The notes: generated from the sequence alone by a model not told the origin. 64,000 nucleotides of DNA from Hanstruepera ponticola (GCF_012931685.1 NZ_JABANC010000007.1:1-64000), one strand, 5' to 3'. Numbered from the stretch's first letter, positions 1 through 9,798 are shown. Numbers and translations are program-made.

Positions 1-693
1 GTTAAAACTGTAACTGTTTGATCTGTATCATCGCCACAAGCACCTGCTATTTCGTAATTGATTGTGTAGGTTGACCCTGATGTACCACCTGTTACCGTTC
101 CTGATGCTGGATCAATTACTGAACCATCTCCTGGATCTGGGTTAAAAGTAAATGTTCCACCCGAATCACCCGTTATGGTCGCTGTTCCGCCATCACAAGT
201 CGCTGTCATTGTGAAGCTCGGATCTGCTGCCGTTAAAACTGTAACTGTTTGATCTGTATCATCGCCACAAGTACCTGCTATTTCGTAATTGATTGTGTAG
301 GTTGACCCTGATGTACCACCTGTTACCGTTCCTGATGCTGGATCAATTACTGCACCATCTCCTGGATCTGGGTTAAAAGTAAATGTTCCGCCTGCATCAC
401 CCGTTATCGTCGCTGTTCCACCATCACAAGTCGCTGTCATTGTGAAGCTCGCATCGGCTGCCGTTAAGACTGTAGCTGTTTGTGTTGACGAAAAGGGTGT
501 GCCACAAACATTGTCAACTATGTAAATAATTGTATAAGTAGAACCTGGTGTACCACCTGTAACCGTTCCAGAAGCTGGATCAATTACTGCACCATCTCCT
601 GGATCTGGACTAAATGCAAATATTCCACCACCATCACCAGTAATGGTTGTTGTAGCACCATCGCAGGTATCTGTAGTTGTAAATGAAGGGTCA
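1..693 (-). repeat. Three tandem 231-bp repeats encoding 77-residue modules
   Basis: The same sequence phase recurs at 1, 232 and 463, a period of exactly 231 bases. The first two copies differ at only a handful of positions, while the third is more diverged. The array continues past the window edge, so the total number of copies is unknown. The repeats are in frame within the secreted protein on the minus strand. Confidence 0.9.
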
Positions 694-1760
694 GCTGGGG
701 GGTCATCTACTGTAATGGTTACACAACGTGTAACTGTTTTATCTCCACCGCATCCAGGGTTTGAATAAGTTAATTCTGCTGTATACGTTTCTGTAGCTGT
801 TGGGCAAACATTTAATGTATTACTAGATCCCACAACTGCTCCGGAACTATCATACCAAGTAAGTGTATAAGTTGGTGTTCCATTAGGATAAAACTGCCAA
901 GCTTCACCACCAGTAAAATTTGGATTACCAATGGCATACACTCCTGTATTTCTACCAGGCGCAGCTATTCCTTGATCTCCTGCTGTATTCTGAATACCTA
1001 AAGCAGCTCTTCCGCCAGCCCAATTTGGACAAGTAGGCTTATAATACACATACATCTCAACAACATTGGTTGCCTCGTATAGCATCATCATAAGTGATGA
1101 TCTCATTGGTATATAAGGAACATCATCTGGATCTGGATCTGGGTTACACCCACCACCAAATTGTGGTGCATTGAAAAAAGTAAATGTAAAGACTCTAAAA
1201 GGTGCTACGCCTTTTACGCCATGCTTAATCCAATATGTGTTCGGGTCTACTCCAATTCTTCCAGGAAAAATATCATGAACTGGCCCAAAAATATTACCAT
1301 CCTGTAAAGCTGGATCTGTATTACTAGGTATAGGAGCATTTGGAGTCCAAAAATGGCCTTCATTGGTAAACAGCGTGGGATCAAAACTTATCGCCGCATT
1401 GGTAGATAACCTTGCTTGATTGTCACATTCACCATAAAATCCAAAATCAAACTCTAAATCAACTAATGGGCTCCACTCATCATCAGCATTAACATCGGCA
1501 TCTGCAAACGTATCACCAAAACTAACCGATGGGTTAAAAGGCATAGCTCTAACTGCATAAGAATTTGTTTGACCAACTTCTAAAAAGTTAGCCGTTAAAC
1601 TAACACATTCTGTAGGACATACAGTAAAATCTGCATCACTAGACGTTATAGTTAGTTCATGACTACCTTGACCACTTGAGGGTACACTAGGCTGACATAC
1701 TTGCGCTTGAGTAAATGATATAACTAAAAATAAAATTATAAAAATTGTAATTTTTTTCAT
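1..1760 (-). CDS. Large secreted repeat protein, probable T9SS cargo/adhesin (3' end outside window)
   Basis: The frame is open from an ATG at 1760 to the window edge, giving at least 586 residues. It begins with a signal peptide (residues 1-20, ending TQAQ), followed by a Cys-containing region of about 320 residues, then Ig-like/PKD-like modules rich in Gly, Thr and Asp. The last 231 codons seen are three 77-residue repeats carrying the phrases GDGAVIDPASGTVTGGT and CDGGTATITGD. This design (secretion signal, unique head, long stretch of identical bacterial Ig-like modules) is typical of flavobacterial cell-surface proteins whose C-terminus holds a type IX secretion sorting domain. That C-terminus is not in the window, so the secretion route is inferred. 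The gene is alone on this strand here and divergent from folE. No clear TAnnTTTG promoter was found upstream. Confidence 0.8.
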   Translation of the reverse strand, partial: MKKITIFIILFLVISFTQAQVCQPSVPSSGQGSHELTITSSDADFTVCPTECVSLTANFLEVGQTNSYAVRAMPFNPSVSFGDTFADADVNADDEWSPLVDLEFDFGFYGECDNQARLSTNAAISFDPTLFTNEGHFWTPNAPIPSNTDPALQDGNIFGPVHDIFPGRIGVDPNTYWIKHGVKGVAPFRVFTFTFFNAPQFGGGCNPDPDPDDVPYIPMRSSLMMMLYEATNVVEMYVYYKPTCPNWAGGRAALGIQNTAGDQGIAAPGRNTGVYAIGNPNFTGGEAWQFYPNGTPTYTLTWYDSSGAVVGSSNTLNVCPTATETYTAELTYSNPGCGGDKTVTRCVTITVDDPPADPSFTTTDTCDGATTTITGDGGGIFAFSPDPGDGAVIDPASGTVTGGTPGSTYTIIYIVDNVCGTPFSSTQTATVLTAADASFTMTATCDGGTATITGDAGGTFTFNPDPGDGAVIDPASGTVTGGTSGSTYTINYEIAGTCGDDTDQTVTVLTAADPSFTMTATCDGGTATITGDSGGTFTFNPDPGDGSVIDPASGTVTGGTSGSTYTINYEIAGACGDDTDQTVTVL

Positions 1761-1882
1761 AATAAAAGGTATCTGATGTAGGCAACTCAATATAATTGGG
1801 AATAATTAATGTGTGAAAATAAGAAAAAAACAGAAAAAAACCCCTAATTAATCGTTGAAATTAATTGTTTGTTAATAAGGTA

Positions 1883-1911
1883 TTTGAAAAAAATGGAATT
1901 GCTTATCTTTG
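1883..1911 (+). promoter_or_regulatory. Bacteroidota-type promoter of folE
   Basis: TTTG at 1883-1886 is followed after 17 bases by TATCTTTG at 1904-1911, matching the -33 TTTG and -7 TAnnTTTG elements of the Bacteroidota primary sigma factor. It lies 28 bases upstream of the ATG at 1940. This makes the TTG-started extension from 1865 unlikely, because that start would precede the promoter. Confidence 0.75.
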
Positions 1912-1939
1912 CAGATTAAAACCTATTTATTTCTATTAC

Positions 1940-2617
1940 ATGAAATTTAATAACGATATAGAAGATTTTGATGCTTTGGGGAATGACCACATTGGCACTT
2001 CTTCAAGTACGCCCATGCGCAAAGATGCCTTTGAATTAAATCAGGATGAAAAGATTGATATCATCAAAGATGATGTCAGGCATATTATGGAAACATTGGG
2101 TCTAGACCTGACTGACGATAGTTTAAAAGGCACACCAAATAGAGTTGCAAAAATGTTTGTTAAGGAACTTTTTGGTGGGTTGGATCCTTCTAAAAAACCA
2201 AGCGCATCAACCTTTGAAAATAAATATAAATATGGTGAAATGTTGGTCGAGAAAAACATTACTGTTTACTCCACTTGCGAACATCATCTTTTACCTATTG
2301 TTGGGAAAGCCCATGTTGCTTATATTTCCAATGGCACCGTTGTAGGTCTATCTAAAATGAACCGTATTGTGGATTATTACGCAAAACGTCCTCAAGTTCA
2401 AGAAAGACTCACCATTCAAATAGTGAAAGAACTCCAAGAAGTTCTAAACACTGAAGATGTGGCATGTGTTATTGACGCCAAACATTTGTGCGTTAATTCA
2501 CGAGGTATTAGAGATACTGAAAGTAGTACTGTAACTTCAGAATTTGGAGGGAAATTTAAGAAAAAGGCCATTCGCCGAGAATTCCTTGACTACATAAAGC
2601 TTGACACTTCATTTTAA
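1940..2617 (+). CDS. folE: GTP cyclohydrolase I
   Basis: FolE converts GTP to 7,8-dihydroneopterin triphosphate, the first step of tetrahydrofolate synthesis. The 225-residue product has the family length. Zinc ligands are visible as Cys113 and His116 in STCEHHLLP and Cys184 in KHLCV, and the C-terminal part contains the conserved NSRGIRDTESSTVTS segment that helps form the active site. The ATG at 1940 is preferred over the upstream in-frame TTG at 1865 because the promoter lies between them. cysS follows after 20 bases, so the two are probably cotranscribed at the head of a five-gene run. FolD, a later folate enzyme, is elsewhere in the window at 42478-43359. Confidence 0.95.
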   Translation: MKFNNDIEDFDALGNDHIGTSSSTPMRKDAFELNQDEKIDIIKDDVRHIMETLGLDLTDDSLKGTPNRVAKMFVKELFGGLDPSKKPSASTFENKYKYGEMLVEKNITVYSTCEHHLLPIVGKAHVAYISNGTVVGLSKMNRIVDYYAKRPQVQERLTIQIVKELQEVLNTEDVACVIDAKHLCVNSRGIRDTESSTVTSEFGGKFKKKAIRREFLDYIKLDTSF

Positions 2618-2637
2618 TTAAACTTTAAATAATCCCA

Positions 2638-4119
2638 ATGAAATTATTTGACCAGCAGCAAATAAAGATTTATAATACATTAAGTGGTGAAAAAGAACTA
2701 TTTAAACCCTTAAATGAGGGCTATGTAGGTATGTATGTATGTGGACCAACTGTATATAGCAATGTTCATTTGGGAAATGTTAGAACCTTTATGTCTTTTG
2801 ATATGATTTTCAGATATTTAAAGCATTTGGGTTACAAAGTACGCTACGTAAGAAATATTACTGATGCTGGGCATCTTGAAAATGATGCTGACGTAGGTGA
2901 AGATCGTATAGCAAAAAAAGCACGATTAGAGGAAATTGAACCTATGGAAGTTGTGCAACGCTACACAGTAGATTTTCATAATATACTGAACAAATTTAAT
3001 TTCTTGCCTCCTAGTATTGAACCAACAGCAACTGGTCATATCATTGAGCAAATTGAAATTATCAAAGAAATCATAAACAATGGTTTTGCTTACGAAGTAA
3101 ACGGATCGGTTTATTTTGATGTTTTAAAATATAACGAATCAAAACCTTACGGTATTCTAAGCAAACGTAAGGTAGAAGACCTTATTCATAATACGCGTGC
3201 TTTAGATGGTCAGAGTGATAAAAAGAACCCTCAAGATTTTGCATTATGGAAAAAAGCCGAACCTCAACACATTATGAGGTGGCCGTCGCCATGGAGCGAT
3301 GGTTTTCCAGGATGGCATTTAGAATGTACAGCTATGAGCACCAAATATCTTGGAGAACAATTTGACATTCACGGTGGTGGTATGGATTTAAAATTTCCTC
3401 ATCACGAATGTGAAATTGCACAAGCTGAAGCAACCAATAATCATGCTCCTGTTAATTATTGGATGCATGCTAATATGCTGATAATGAACGGTAAAAAAAT
3501 GGCTAAATCCACTGGGAATTTCATTTTACCAAATGAAATATTTTCTGGAGATAATCCACATATCACCAAAGCATATTCACCGAGTGTGGCTCGTTTTTTT
3601 ATGCTTCAGGCACATTACAGAAGTATTTTGGATTTTACAAATGATGGCTTGCTTGCCAGTGAAAAAGGTTTTTTCAGATTGATAGACGCTATTAATTTAC
3701 TAGATTCACTTAAAGCTGGTAATGACTCTAGTTTTGATATCAACGCGTGGCAACAAAAATGTTATGATGCCATGAATGATGACTTCAATACACCAATAGT
3801 AATTGCTAATTTATTTGAAGGCGTAAAATATATCAACCAAATAAAGGATGGCTCGGCTACAATTACAAAAAATGATTTAATTGTCTTAAAGAAAACCATG
3901 ACTAGTTTTGTTTTTGATATTTTGGGTCTTGAAAATGTTTCAAAATCCGAAACAAGTTCAGAAAAACTCTCTGGAGCTGTTGAAATTTTAATTCAATTAA
4001 GACAAGAAGCCCGCGCCAATAAAGATTTTGCTCTTTCAGATAAAATTAGAGATGAATTGGCTGAAGCTGGCATTCAACTAAATGATAGCAGAGAAGGCAC
4101 TACTTTTTCGACTAATTAA
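2638..4119 (+). CDS. cysS: Cysteine--tRNA ligase
   Basis: CysRS charges tRNA-Cys with cysteine in the cytoplasm. The 493-residue class I synthetase shows Cys35 in MYVCGPTVY (a zinc ligand), the HIGH-type motif HLGN at 44-47, the segment GWHLECTAM with a further zinc Cys, [10 protein letters not shown], and the KMSKS-type motif KMAKS at 287-291. The C-terminal DALR-like helical domain ends near [15 protein letters not shown]. Length and motif order are normal for bacterial enzymes. It sits 20 bases after folE and 41 bases before yidD. Confidence 0.97.
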   Translation: MKLFDQQQIKIYNTLSGEKELFKPLNEGYVGMYVCGPTVYSNVHLGNVRTFMSFDMIFRYLKHLGYKVRYVRNITDAGHLENDADVGEDRIAKKARLEEIEPMEVVQRYTVDFHNILNKFNFLPPSIEPTATGHIIEQIEIIKEIINNGFAYEVNGSVYFDVLKYNESKPYGILSKRKVEDLIHNTRALDGQSDKKNPQDFALWKKAEPQHIMRWPSPWSDGFPGWHLECTAMSTKYLGEQFDIHGGGMDLKFPHHECEIAQAEATNNHAPVNYWMHANMLIMNGKKMAKSTGNFILPNEIFSGDNPHITKAYSPSVARFFMLQAHYRSILDFTNDGLLASEKGFFRLIDAINLLDSLKAGNDSSFDINAWQQKCYDAMNDDFNTPIVIANLFEGVKYINQIKDGSATITKNDLIVLKKTMTSFVFDILGLENVSKSETSSEKLSGAVEILIQLRQEARANKDFALSDKIRDELAEAGIQLNDSREGTTFSTN

Positions 4120-4160
4120 GACTGAACTACATTCTTTCTTAATGAAAGTTTCAATTGATT

Positions 4161-4400
4161 ATGAAAAAAATTCTAATCGCACCTTTTTTGCTTTTAATAA
4201 AACTGTATCAAGTTTTGGTATCGCCATTAACACCTGCTACATGTAGGTTTCAACCAACTTGTTCACATTATGCTAAAGAGGCATTAGAAAAACATGGGTT
4301 TTGGCATGGTGGCAAACTTGCCTTAAGAAGGATATTTAGTTGCCATCCCTGGGGTGGTTCGGGATATGATCCGGTGCCTGATAAGCTCGACAAAAATTAA
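4161..4400 (+). CDS. yidD: Membrane protein insertion efficiency factor YidD
   Basis: YidD is a small inner-face membrane-associated protein that assists YidC-dependent membrane insertion. The 79-residue product carries the family signature: an amphipathic N-terminus ([14 protein letters not shown]), then [11 protein letters not shown], and a C-terminal [13 protein letters not shown]. The ATG at 4161 is preferred to the TTG two codons upstream. It lies between cysS and lgt in the same direction rather than in the common rpmH-rnpA-yidD-yidC setting. Confidence 0.93.
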   Translation: MKKILIAPFLLLIKLYQVLVSPLTPATCRFQPTCSHYAKEALEKHGFWHGGKLALRRIFSCHPWGGSGYDPVPDKLDKN

Positions 4401-4471
4401 CCTTTCATTATATTTCGTTCCTTTTATATCCATTTTCAATTGTATATATTTACTACTTTAATTAAGAACCT

Positions 4472-5398
4472 ATGCATTCACTAAAATTTGACTGGAACCC
4501 TATAACAGGATTTGATATTGCTGGTAATTTCAAACTACATTTTTATAGTATGATGTGGATAGTAGCCTTCCTCATTGGGTGGTATATCATGAAACGCATA
4601 TTCACTAAAGAAAAAGTAAGTTTAGAATATCTTGATCCACTTTTTATTTATACGGTTTTAGCCACTATGCTAGGTGCTCGTTTAGGTCATGTGCTTTTTT
4701 ATCAGTCAGAATTAATATCAGAAGATTTTTTCAGTATTTTTCTGCCTTTCAGCTTTAAGAATGGATTTGAATTTACTGGTTTTCAAGGTTTAGCAAGTCA
4801 TGGCGCTGCAATAGGTATAATTATTGGCATGTACCTGTACAGAAGAAAATACAAATACAAATCTTTGATGTGGATTTTAGACCGTGTTGTTATTTCAGTA
4901 GCGTCTGGTGCCATTTTTATTAGAATAGGTAATTTCATCAATTCAGAAATTATTGGAAAAATTACAGATTCGTCTTTAGGTGTTCGATTTATACAAGATT
5001 ATTATAGCAAACGTCAAATAGTAGCTGAAACTGGTATCGCTGACTACAAGGAAGCCTATGCAGCTGTGACTGACAATCCGCAATTTCAGCATTTACTAGA
5101 AGCAGTGCCTTACAGACACCCAGCACAATTGTATGAATCCTTTTGTTATATTTTTGTGTTTTTAATCTTATGGTACGTTTACAATAAAACTAAAAAGTCT
5201 GATCAAGCTGGTTTCTTATTTGGGTTATTCCTATTACTACTATGGACTATTCGCTTCTTTGTTGAGTTTGTTAAAGAACCTCAAGGTGAAGAATATATTA
5301 CAATGCTTGGATTAAATACAGGACAAATGTTGAGCATTCCATTTATACTTATTGGTTTATACTTTATGTTTGTTTACAAACCTAAAACATCTGCATAA
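4472..5398 (+). CDS. lgt: Prolipoprotein diacylglyceryl transferase
   Basis: Lgt is the inner-membrane enzyme that transfers diacylglycerol from phosphatidylglycerol to the lipobox Cys of prolipoproteins. The 308-residue polytopic product has the family motifs: GLASHGAAIG (about 107-116), RIGNFINSEIIG (about 151-162) with the conserved Arg and Asn, and YRHPAQLYES. A charged loop around residues 170-210 is longer than in enterobacterial Lgt, common in Bacteroidota. The next gene, 6 bases downstream, encodes a predicted lipoprotein, and many other lipobox proteins in this window would be its substrates. Confidence 0.95.
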   Translation: MHSLKFDWNPITGFDIAGNFKLHFYSMMWIVAFLIGWYIMKRIFTKEKVSLEYLDPLFIYTVLATMLGARLGHVLFYQSELISEDFFSIFLPFSFKNGFEFTGFQGLASHGAAIGIIIGMYLYRRKYKYKSLMWILDRVVISVASGAIFIRIGNFINSEIIGKITDSSLGVRFIQDYYSKRQIVAETGIADYKEAYAAVTDNPQFQHLLEAVPYRHPAQLYESFCYIFVFLILWYVYNKTKKSDQAGFLFGLFLLLLWTIRFFVEFVKEPQGEEYITMLGLNTGQMLSIPFILIGLYFMFVYKPKTSA

Positions 5399-5404
5399 AC
5401 AGTT

Positions 5405-5902
5405 ATGATTAAACGCTATTTAAGAGTGATTTGTTTGTCTGTTGGATCTATAATTTTATTTCCCGCTACATCTTGTAAAGAAGAAACAAAACATGTAAAA
5501 CAAAAGAAAGTCACTTTTAAAAAAGAAGGAGAGTTGAAGTTATTAAAAGCTTCAAATGATTCTATAATCAAAAAGATTGATATAGAAATTGCCGATAATG
5601 AATTTGAAACTCAAACAGGACTTATGTATCGAGAATCTATGAAAGATGACCATGGTATGTTATTCGTTTTCCCAGATTCACGACCACGATCTTTTTATAT
5701 GAAAAACACACGGTTTTCGCTAGACATCATTTATTTGGATGAGCAACAGACTATTGTTAGTTTTCAAGAAAATGCCAGTCCTTTAGACGAAAACTCCTTA
5801 CCCTCTAATGCTCCAGCAAAATATGTTTTGGAGGTTAATGCTGGTTTAGTACAAAAATGGCAACTACAGGTTGGTGATAAAATAAGCTATACTAAATTTT
5901 AA
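5405..5902 (+). CDS. DUF192 family lipoprotein
   Basis: A 165-residue exported protein. Residues 1-23 form a signal sequence with a lipobox-like PATSC (Cys24), then a basic linker, then a DUF192 domain (about 45-165) recognisable from GLMYRESMKDDHGMLFVF, FYMKNTRFSLDIIY and KYVLEVNAG. DUF192 is a small beta-rich fold of unknown biochemical function. It closes the folE-cysS-yidD-lgt run and is followed by a strong hairpin terminator. The position next to lgt is consistent with its being a lipoprotein but does not reveal a role. Confidence 0.88.
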   Translation: MIKRYLRVICLSVGSIILFPATSCKEETKHVKQKKVTFKKEGELKLLKASNDSIIKKIDIEIADNEFETQTGLMYRESMKDDHGMLFVFPDSRPRSFYMKNTRFSLDIIYLDEQQTIVSFQENASPLDENSLPSNAPAKYVLEVNAGLVQKWQLQVGDKISYTKF

Positions 5903-5927
5903 TTTTATTACAACTTGCTATTAAAAT

Positions 5928-5962
5928 AAAAAGCCTTTTTGAAATTATCAAAAAGGCTTTTT
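5928..5962. terminator. Bidirectional intrinsic terminator between DUF192 gene and secDF
   Basis: A perfect 13-bp stem (AAAAAGCCTTTTT at 5928-5940 with AAAAAGGCTTTTT at 5950-5962) encloses a 9-base loop. A/T runs on both flanks let it end both the + strand lgt run and the minus-strand secDF transcript. Confidence 0.9.
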
Positions 5963-5983
5963 AGATATTTATTAAAGACTGAA

Positions 5984-8971
5984 TTAAGCTTTTGCCTCTT
6001 CCAAATCTTCTTCTTTTACTTTGTTTTTTAAAGCATCTGTAGCATCTCCTTTTTTAACAGAGTCATACATTAAAGGTGTTGCAATAAACATAGACGAATA
6101 TGTACCTACTATTACACCAACTATTAATGCAAACATAAATCCTCTGATAGAATCACCACCAAAAATAAATATGGCTAGTAACACAACTAAAGTTGTTAAA
6201 GAGGTATTCAATGTTCTACTCAAGGTACTACTCAATGATGAATTAATCACTTTATTGAAAGGCCAGGAAGTGTGTTCATTAAAGAATTCACGAATTCTAT
6301 CAAACACAACCACAGTATCATTTAAAGAGTAACCAATTACAGTTAATATTGCTGCAATAAATGCTTGGTCTATTTCCATACTAAAAGGCATGTATTTATA
6401 AGTCAAGGAGAATACACCTAATACAATTAATACATCATGGAACACAGCAGCAACTGCACCTAAAGAGAATTGCCATCTTTTAAAACGGAATAAGATATAT
6501 AGGAATACAACAATTAATGAACCTAAAATTGCCCAGAAAGATGCTTGTTTAATATCATCGGCAATGGTTGGACTCACCTTGTAATATTTCATTAATCCAA
6601 CAGTCTTATCTTGGTCATCACTTATAAATTCCTCATAAGAAACCCCTTCAAAATAAGGTTGCAATTCATTATACAAGGCATTTCTTATTTCTTCATCAAC
6701 CGCATTATCAGTTTCATTCACTTTGTATTTTGTCGTGATCTTTAATTGATTAGCACTACCAAATGTTTTTGCTTCAGCACTTCCAAAGGCATCAGACAAA
6801 GCAGATGAAATTTCGTTAGCACTTACATCTTGAGCAAAACGCACCTGATAGGTACGACCTCCAACAAAATCAACGCCCTGATCTAAACCATTAGTAAATA
6901 ATGATCCTAAACTTAAAAGAATTAAAACACCTGAAATTACATAGGCTGCTTTTCTTTTCTTAAGAAAATTGATATTGATGTTTCTGAATAGATTTTTAGT
7001 AATAGCCGTACTGAAGTCTAACGTGCCGCCTCTTTCGGCATACCAATCTACTAATAAACGTGTGATAAAGATTGCCGTAAATAATGACGTACCAATACCA
7101 ATTAATAACGTCGTTGCAAAACCTTTAATTGGTCCTGTACCAAAAATGAATAATATTAACGCTGTTAAACCAGTTGTAATGTTGGCATCTAAAATAGATG
7201 ATAATGCATTACTAAATCCATCAGCAATGGATTCTTTCATACCCTTACCTTTTGCCAATTCTTCTCGAATACGCTCAAAGATAAGCACGTTGGCATCAAC
7301 TGACATACCTATTGTTAATACAATACCAGCAATTCCAGGTAAGGTTAACACAGCGCCTAATCCAGAAAGCACACCAAATATCAACACAATATTGAATAAC
7401 ATAGCGATATCAGCAAACAATCCAGCTTTTCCATAATACAAGAACATCCAAACTAATACCAGTCCTAATGCTATTAAGAATGACATTTTACCGCTATCTA
7501 TAGCTTCTTGACCTAATGAAGGCCCAACTACTTCACCTTGAATTATATCAGCCGAAGCAGGTAACTTACCTGCACGTAAAACATTAGCTAAATCGGTTGC
7601 TTCATTAAGTGTGAAATTTCCAGAAATTGAAGAATTACCACCAGAAATTGGCCCTGTTGTTACACCTGGTGCCGAATATACCACATTATCTAAAGCAATG
7701 GCAATTTGAGTTCCTTGTGTAAAAGCACGACCAGTCATTTCTTCCCAGATTTTTGCTCCTTTTGCATTCATTTGCATAGACACAGTTGGGTTCCCAACAG
7801 CATCATACTCCTGTCTAGCATCCGTAACTACTGCACCACTTAAAGGCGGTACATTATCTCTATTACCAATTAAAGCATACAAATCAACAACCTCGCTATC
7901 TTTAGCTGGTTTTCCAAATACAAATTTCACACTACGCTGTTCAGCTGGCAATAATGCTCTTACTTGCGGCATGTTTAAGTATTCTGTAACCTTATCCTTA
8001 TCTTTTATATTTACAACTGCCAAAACAGCTGGATTTGGAGATTGAAATAATAAATCACGTAATGGATTAACCGTTTCAACTGCAGTAGAATCAGGATCGG
8101 ATCCTAATAAATCTGCAATCGCATCATCTTCCGCAGTATCTTCAGCTTCTTGCTGATCAATTTCTTCTGCCGAAGTTTCTTCTTCTGGAGTCTCTAAGTC
8201 TTTCAATAAATTATTAGCTTCAACTAAAAACTGTCCAAATAAGTCGCGCTTGTAAACATCCCAAAACTCTAATTGTGCCGTACTTTGCAATAATTTTAGA
8301 GCACGTTCTTTATCTTTTACACCTGGTAATTCAACCAAAATACGCCCAGAACTACCCAAACGCTGAATACTAGGTGAAGTAACCCCAAATTCATCAATAC
8401 GCTTACGTAATACTTCAAAAGCTGATACAATTGACTCATCTATCTTTCTTCTAATTATAGGCTTGACTTCATCATCTGTCATTGATCCTTCTATTTCACC
8501 ATCAAGTGCTCTTGTATAGAAAATGTCAGGAGAAGCTAACTTTGTATCACCTTTAATTGCATCAAAAGCAATGAAAAAGTCTTCAACAAAATCATTTTGA
8601 CTATTTTTTTGTAATTCTGAAGCATCATCTAATGCTTTATTAAAAACAGGGTCTTTACTATAATTTGCAAGACCTTTCAAGATATCTTTGACTGAAACTT
8701 GAAGAATAACACTCACACCACCTTTTAGGTCTAAACCTAGGTTCATGGCATTTTCCTTAACCTCGTTGTACGTGTAGTTAGCGACACCTAGATCAAAAAC
8801 TTCTTCGTTGGCCAAAGAATCTAAATATTGGCGCTCTTTTACCTCATCGCCATTTGAAACTACTTGAGCAGTTTCTTCAATACTATTTGCTTTAAATGTA
8901 AATGATAATTGATAAATACTTACCAATCCAAACAAAACTGCAAACAGCTTTACTAATCCTTTATTTTGCAT
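5984..8971 (-). CDS. secDF: Fused protein translocase SecDF
   Basis: SecDF uses the proton-motive force to help pull proteins across the inner membrane after SecYEG-SecA translocation. The 995-residue product joins SecD (about 1-650) and SecF (about 660-995), a fusion usual in Bacteroidota. The SecD part has a first membrane segment (8-27), a long periplasmic region including the P1 segment VLRKRIDEFGVTSPSIQ and RILVELPGV, a Bacteroidota-style acidic insert (about 255-300), and GMSVDANVLIFERIRE. The SecF part carries VDFVGGRTYQVRF and the matching GYSLNDTVVVFDRIRE. A promoter with -33 and -7 elements lies just upstream, and the C-terminal end abuts a bidirectional terminator. Confidence 0.96.
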   Translation of the reverse strand: MQNKGLVKLFAVLFGLVSIYQLSFTFKANSIEETAQVVSNGDEVKERQYLDSLANEEVFDLGVANYTYNEVKENAMNLGLDLKGGVSVILQVSVKDILKGLANYSKDPVFNKALDDASELQKNSQNDFVEDFFIAFDAIKGDTKLASPDIFYTRALDGEIEGSMTDDEVKPIIRRKIDESIVSAFEVLRKRIDEFGVTSPSIQRLGSSGRILVELPGVKDKERALKLLQSTAQLEFWDVYKRDLFGQFLVEANNLLKDLETPEEETSAEEIDQQEAEDTAEDDAIADLLGSDPDSTAVETVNPLRDLLFQSPNPAVLAVVNIKDKDKVTEYLNMPQVRALLPAEQRSVKFVFGKPAKDSEVVDLYALIGNRDNVPPLSGAVVTDARQEYDAVGNPTVSMQMNAKGAKIWEEMTGRAFTQGTQIAIALDNVVYSAPGVTTGPISGGNSSISGNFTLNEATDLANVLRAGKLPASADIIQGEVVGPSLGQEAIDSGKMSFLIALGLVLVWMFLYYGKAGLFADIAMLFNIVLIFGVLSGLGAVLTLPGIAGIVLTIGMSVDANVLIFERIREELAKGKGMKESIADGFSNALSSILDANITTGLTALILFIFGTGPIKGFATTLLIGIGTSLFTAIFITRLLVDWYAERGGTLDFSTAITKNLFRNININFLKKRKAAYVISGVLILLSLGSLFTNGLDQGVDFVGGRTYQVRFAQDVSANEISSALSDAFGSAEAKTFGSANQLKITTKYKVNETDNAVDEEIRNALYNELQPYFEGVSYEEFISDDQDKTVGLMKYYKVSPTIADDIKQASFWAILGSLIVVFLYILFRFKRWQFSLGAVAAVFHDVLIVLGVFSLTYKYMPFSMEIDQAFIAAILTVIGYSLNDTVVVFDRIREFFNEHTSWPFNKVINSSLSSTLSRTLNTSLTTLVVLLAIFIFGGDSIRGFMFALIVGVIVGTYSSMFIATPLMYDSVKKGDATDALKNKVKEEDLEEAKA

Positions 8972-9009
8972 TGTTGTATATTTTAGTGGTCAAATTTTTT
9001 AAAACCGAG

Positions 9010-9040
9010 CAAATATAGAATTTACTACATAATTTGACAA
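9010..9040 (-). promoter_or_regulatory. Promoter of secDF
   Basis: On the minus strand TTG (9040-9038) is followed after 20 bases by TATATTTG (9017-9010), the TAnnTTTG -7 element. The secDF ATG lies 38 bases downstream at 8971. Confidence 0.65.
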
Positions 9041-9070
9041 TTAATTTTTAATGATAAAAATGATTTAAAA

Positions 9071-9094
9071 GCTTTGCACTTAACTGATGCAAGC
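9071..9094 (-). terminator. Possible terminator after the SecD-P1-like gene
   Basis: On the minus strand GCTTGCA pairs with TGCAAAGC (one bulged base) around a 9-base loop, and a T-rich stretch follows. It lies about 90 bases after the stop of the upstream minus gene and before the secDF promoter. Confidence 0.5.
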
Positions 9095-9181
9095 TATCTT
9101 AAATTGTAACAACCAATTAAATGATTACATTATTAAGATTTGAAAATATAATGGAACTTTTATTTAGTGTTAAGAATTCCT

Positions 9182-9781
9182 TTAGGCAAAAGGACCAGCC
9201 CGAACCTCTGGGAAAGCATATGAAAGATTACTAATTGATGTTTCAATATACTTCCAAATGTGAAGTGTTTCTTTTAAGGTATTATCTTTTCTGACATTCA
9301 TTATTGTAGCAGTCAGAAAAGTATTAGGATCTATATATCGTTCGTTTTGCGACTTTTCTACAAGAATACAGTTATCAAAACCAGAATCTAGGTCATGTAA
9401 ATTATTAATCTCATAAATATCAAAATCATACCCAATTTGATTATTACCTGAAGGCACCTGTTGATTATCTTGTGGGTATTGAAGTTTGAGATGCTTCTTT
9501 TCAGATAATATTCTCTTTAAACTAGCAACGTCAAGGTTACTATAATAGGTAATAATAAGTTTGCCTTGATTTTCACTTTTGACCTGAATATTATCAATAC
9601 CCAATAGTTCAAGCTCATCCTTGACAGTTGAAATAGTATTTTGAGCTTCTTGTGAAGTAATTTTGACATCTGCAAAATGTAAAACCAATTCCTGATTTAC
9701 AACACTTTCTTGCTGTTGGCTAGCAACACCTAAAAAGGTTAGTATAAGGATAAAAATATAGATATGTGGTTTCACATTCAT
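9182..9781 (-). CDS. Exported protein with a SecD P1-like domain
   Basis: A 199-residue protein with an N-terminal signal segment (residues 1-21) and no further membrane spans. Residues about 30-100 follow the pattern of the first periplasmic SecD domain: KITSQEAQ, VKDELELLGIDNIQVK, GKLIITYYS, then LKRILSEKKHLKLQY. The SecD P1 segment of the neighbouring secDF reads EVLRKRIDEFGVTSPSIQ, RILVELPG, ALKLLQSTAQLEF in the same order. This is a by-eye match. The C-terminal 100 residues, ending PEVRAGPFA, match nothing I recognise. The gene lies directly upstream of secDF on the same strand, but separated by a probable terminator and the secDF promoter. A role in late secretion is only a suggestion. 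Confidence 0.6.
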   Translation of the reverse strand: MNVKPHIYIFILILTFLGVASQQQESVVNQELVLHFADVKITSQEAQNTISTVKDELELLGIDNIQVKSENQGKLIITYYSNLDVASLKRILSEKKHLKLQYPQDNQQVPSGNNQIGYDFDIYEINNLHDLDSGFDNCILVEKSQNERYIDPNTFLTATIMNVRKDNTLKETLHIWKYIETSISNLSYAFPEVRAGPFA

Positions 9782-9798
9782 GCGCCAAATATAAAAAA

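Noticed and set aside
6969-7436. Open frame on the + strand opposite secDF
   Set aside because: It is a shadow of a well-supported coding region, has no family features and no start context.
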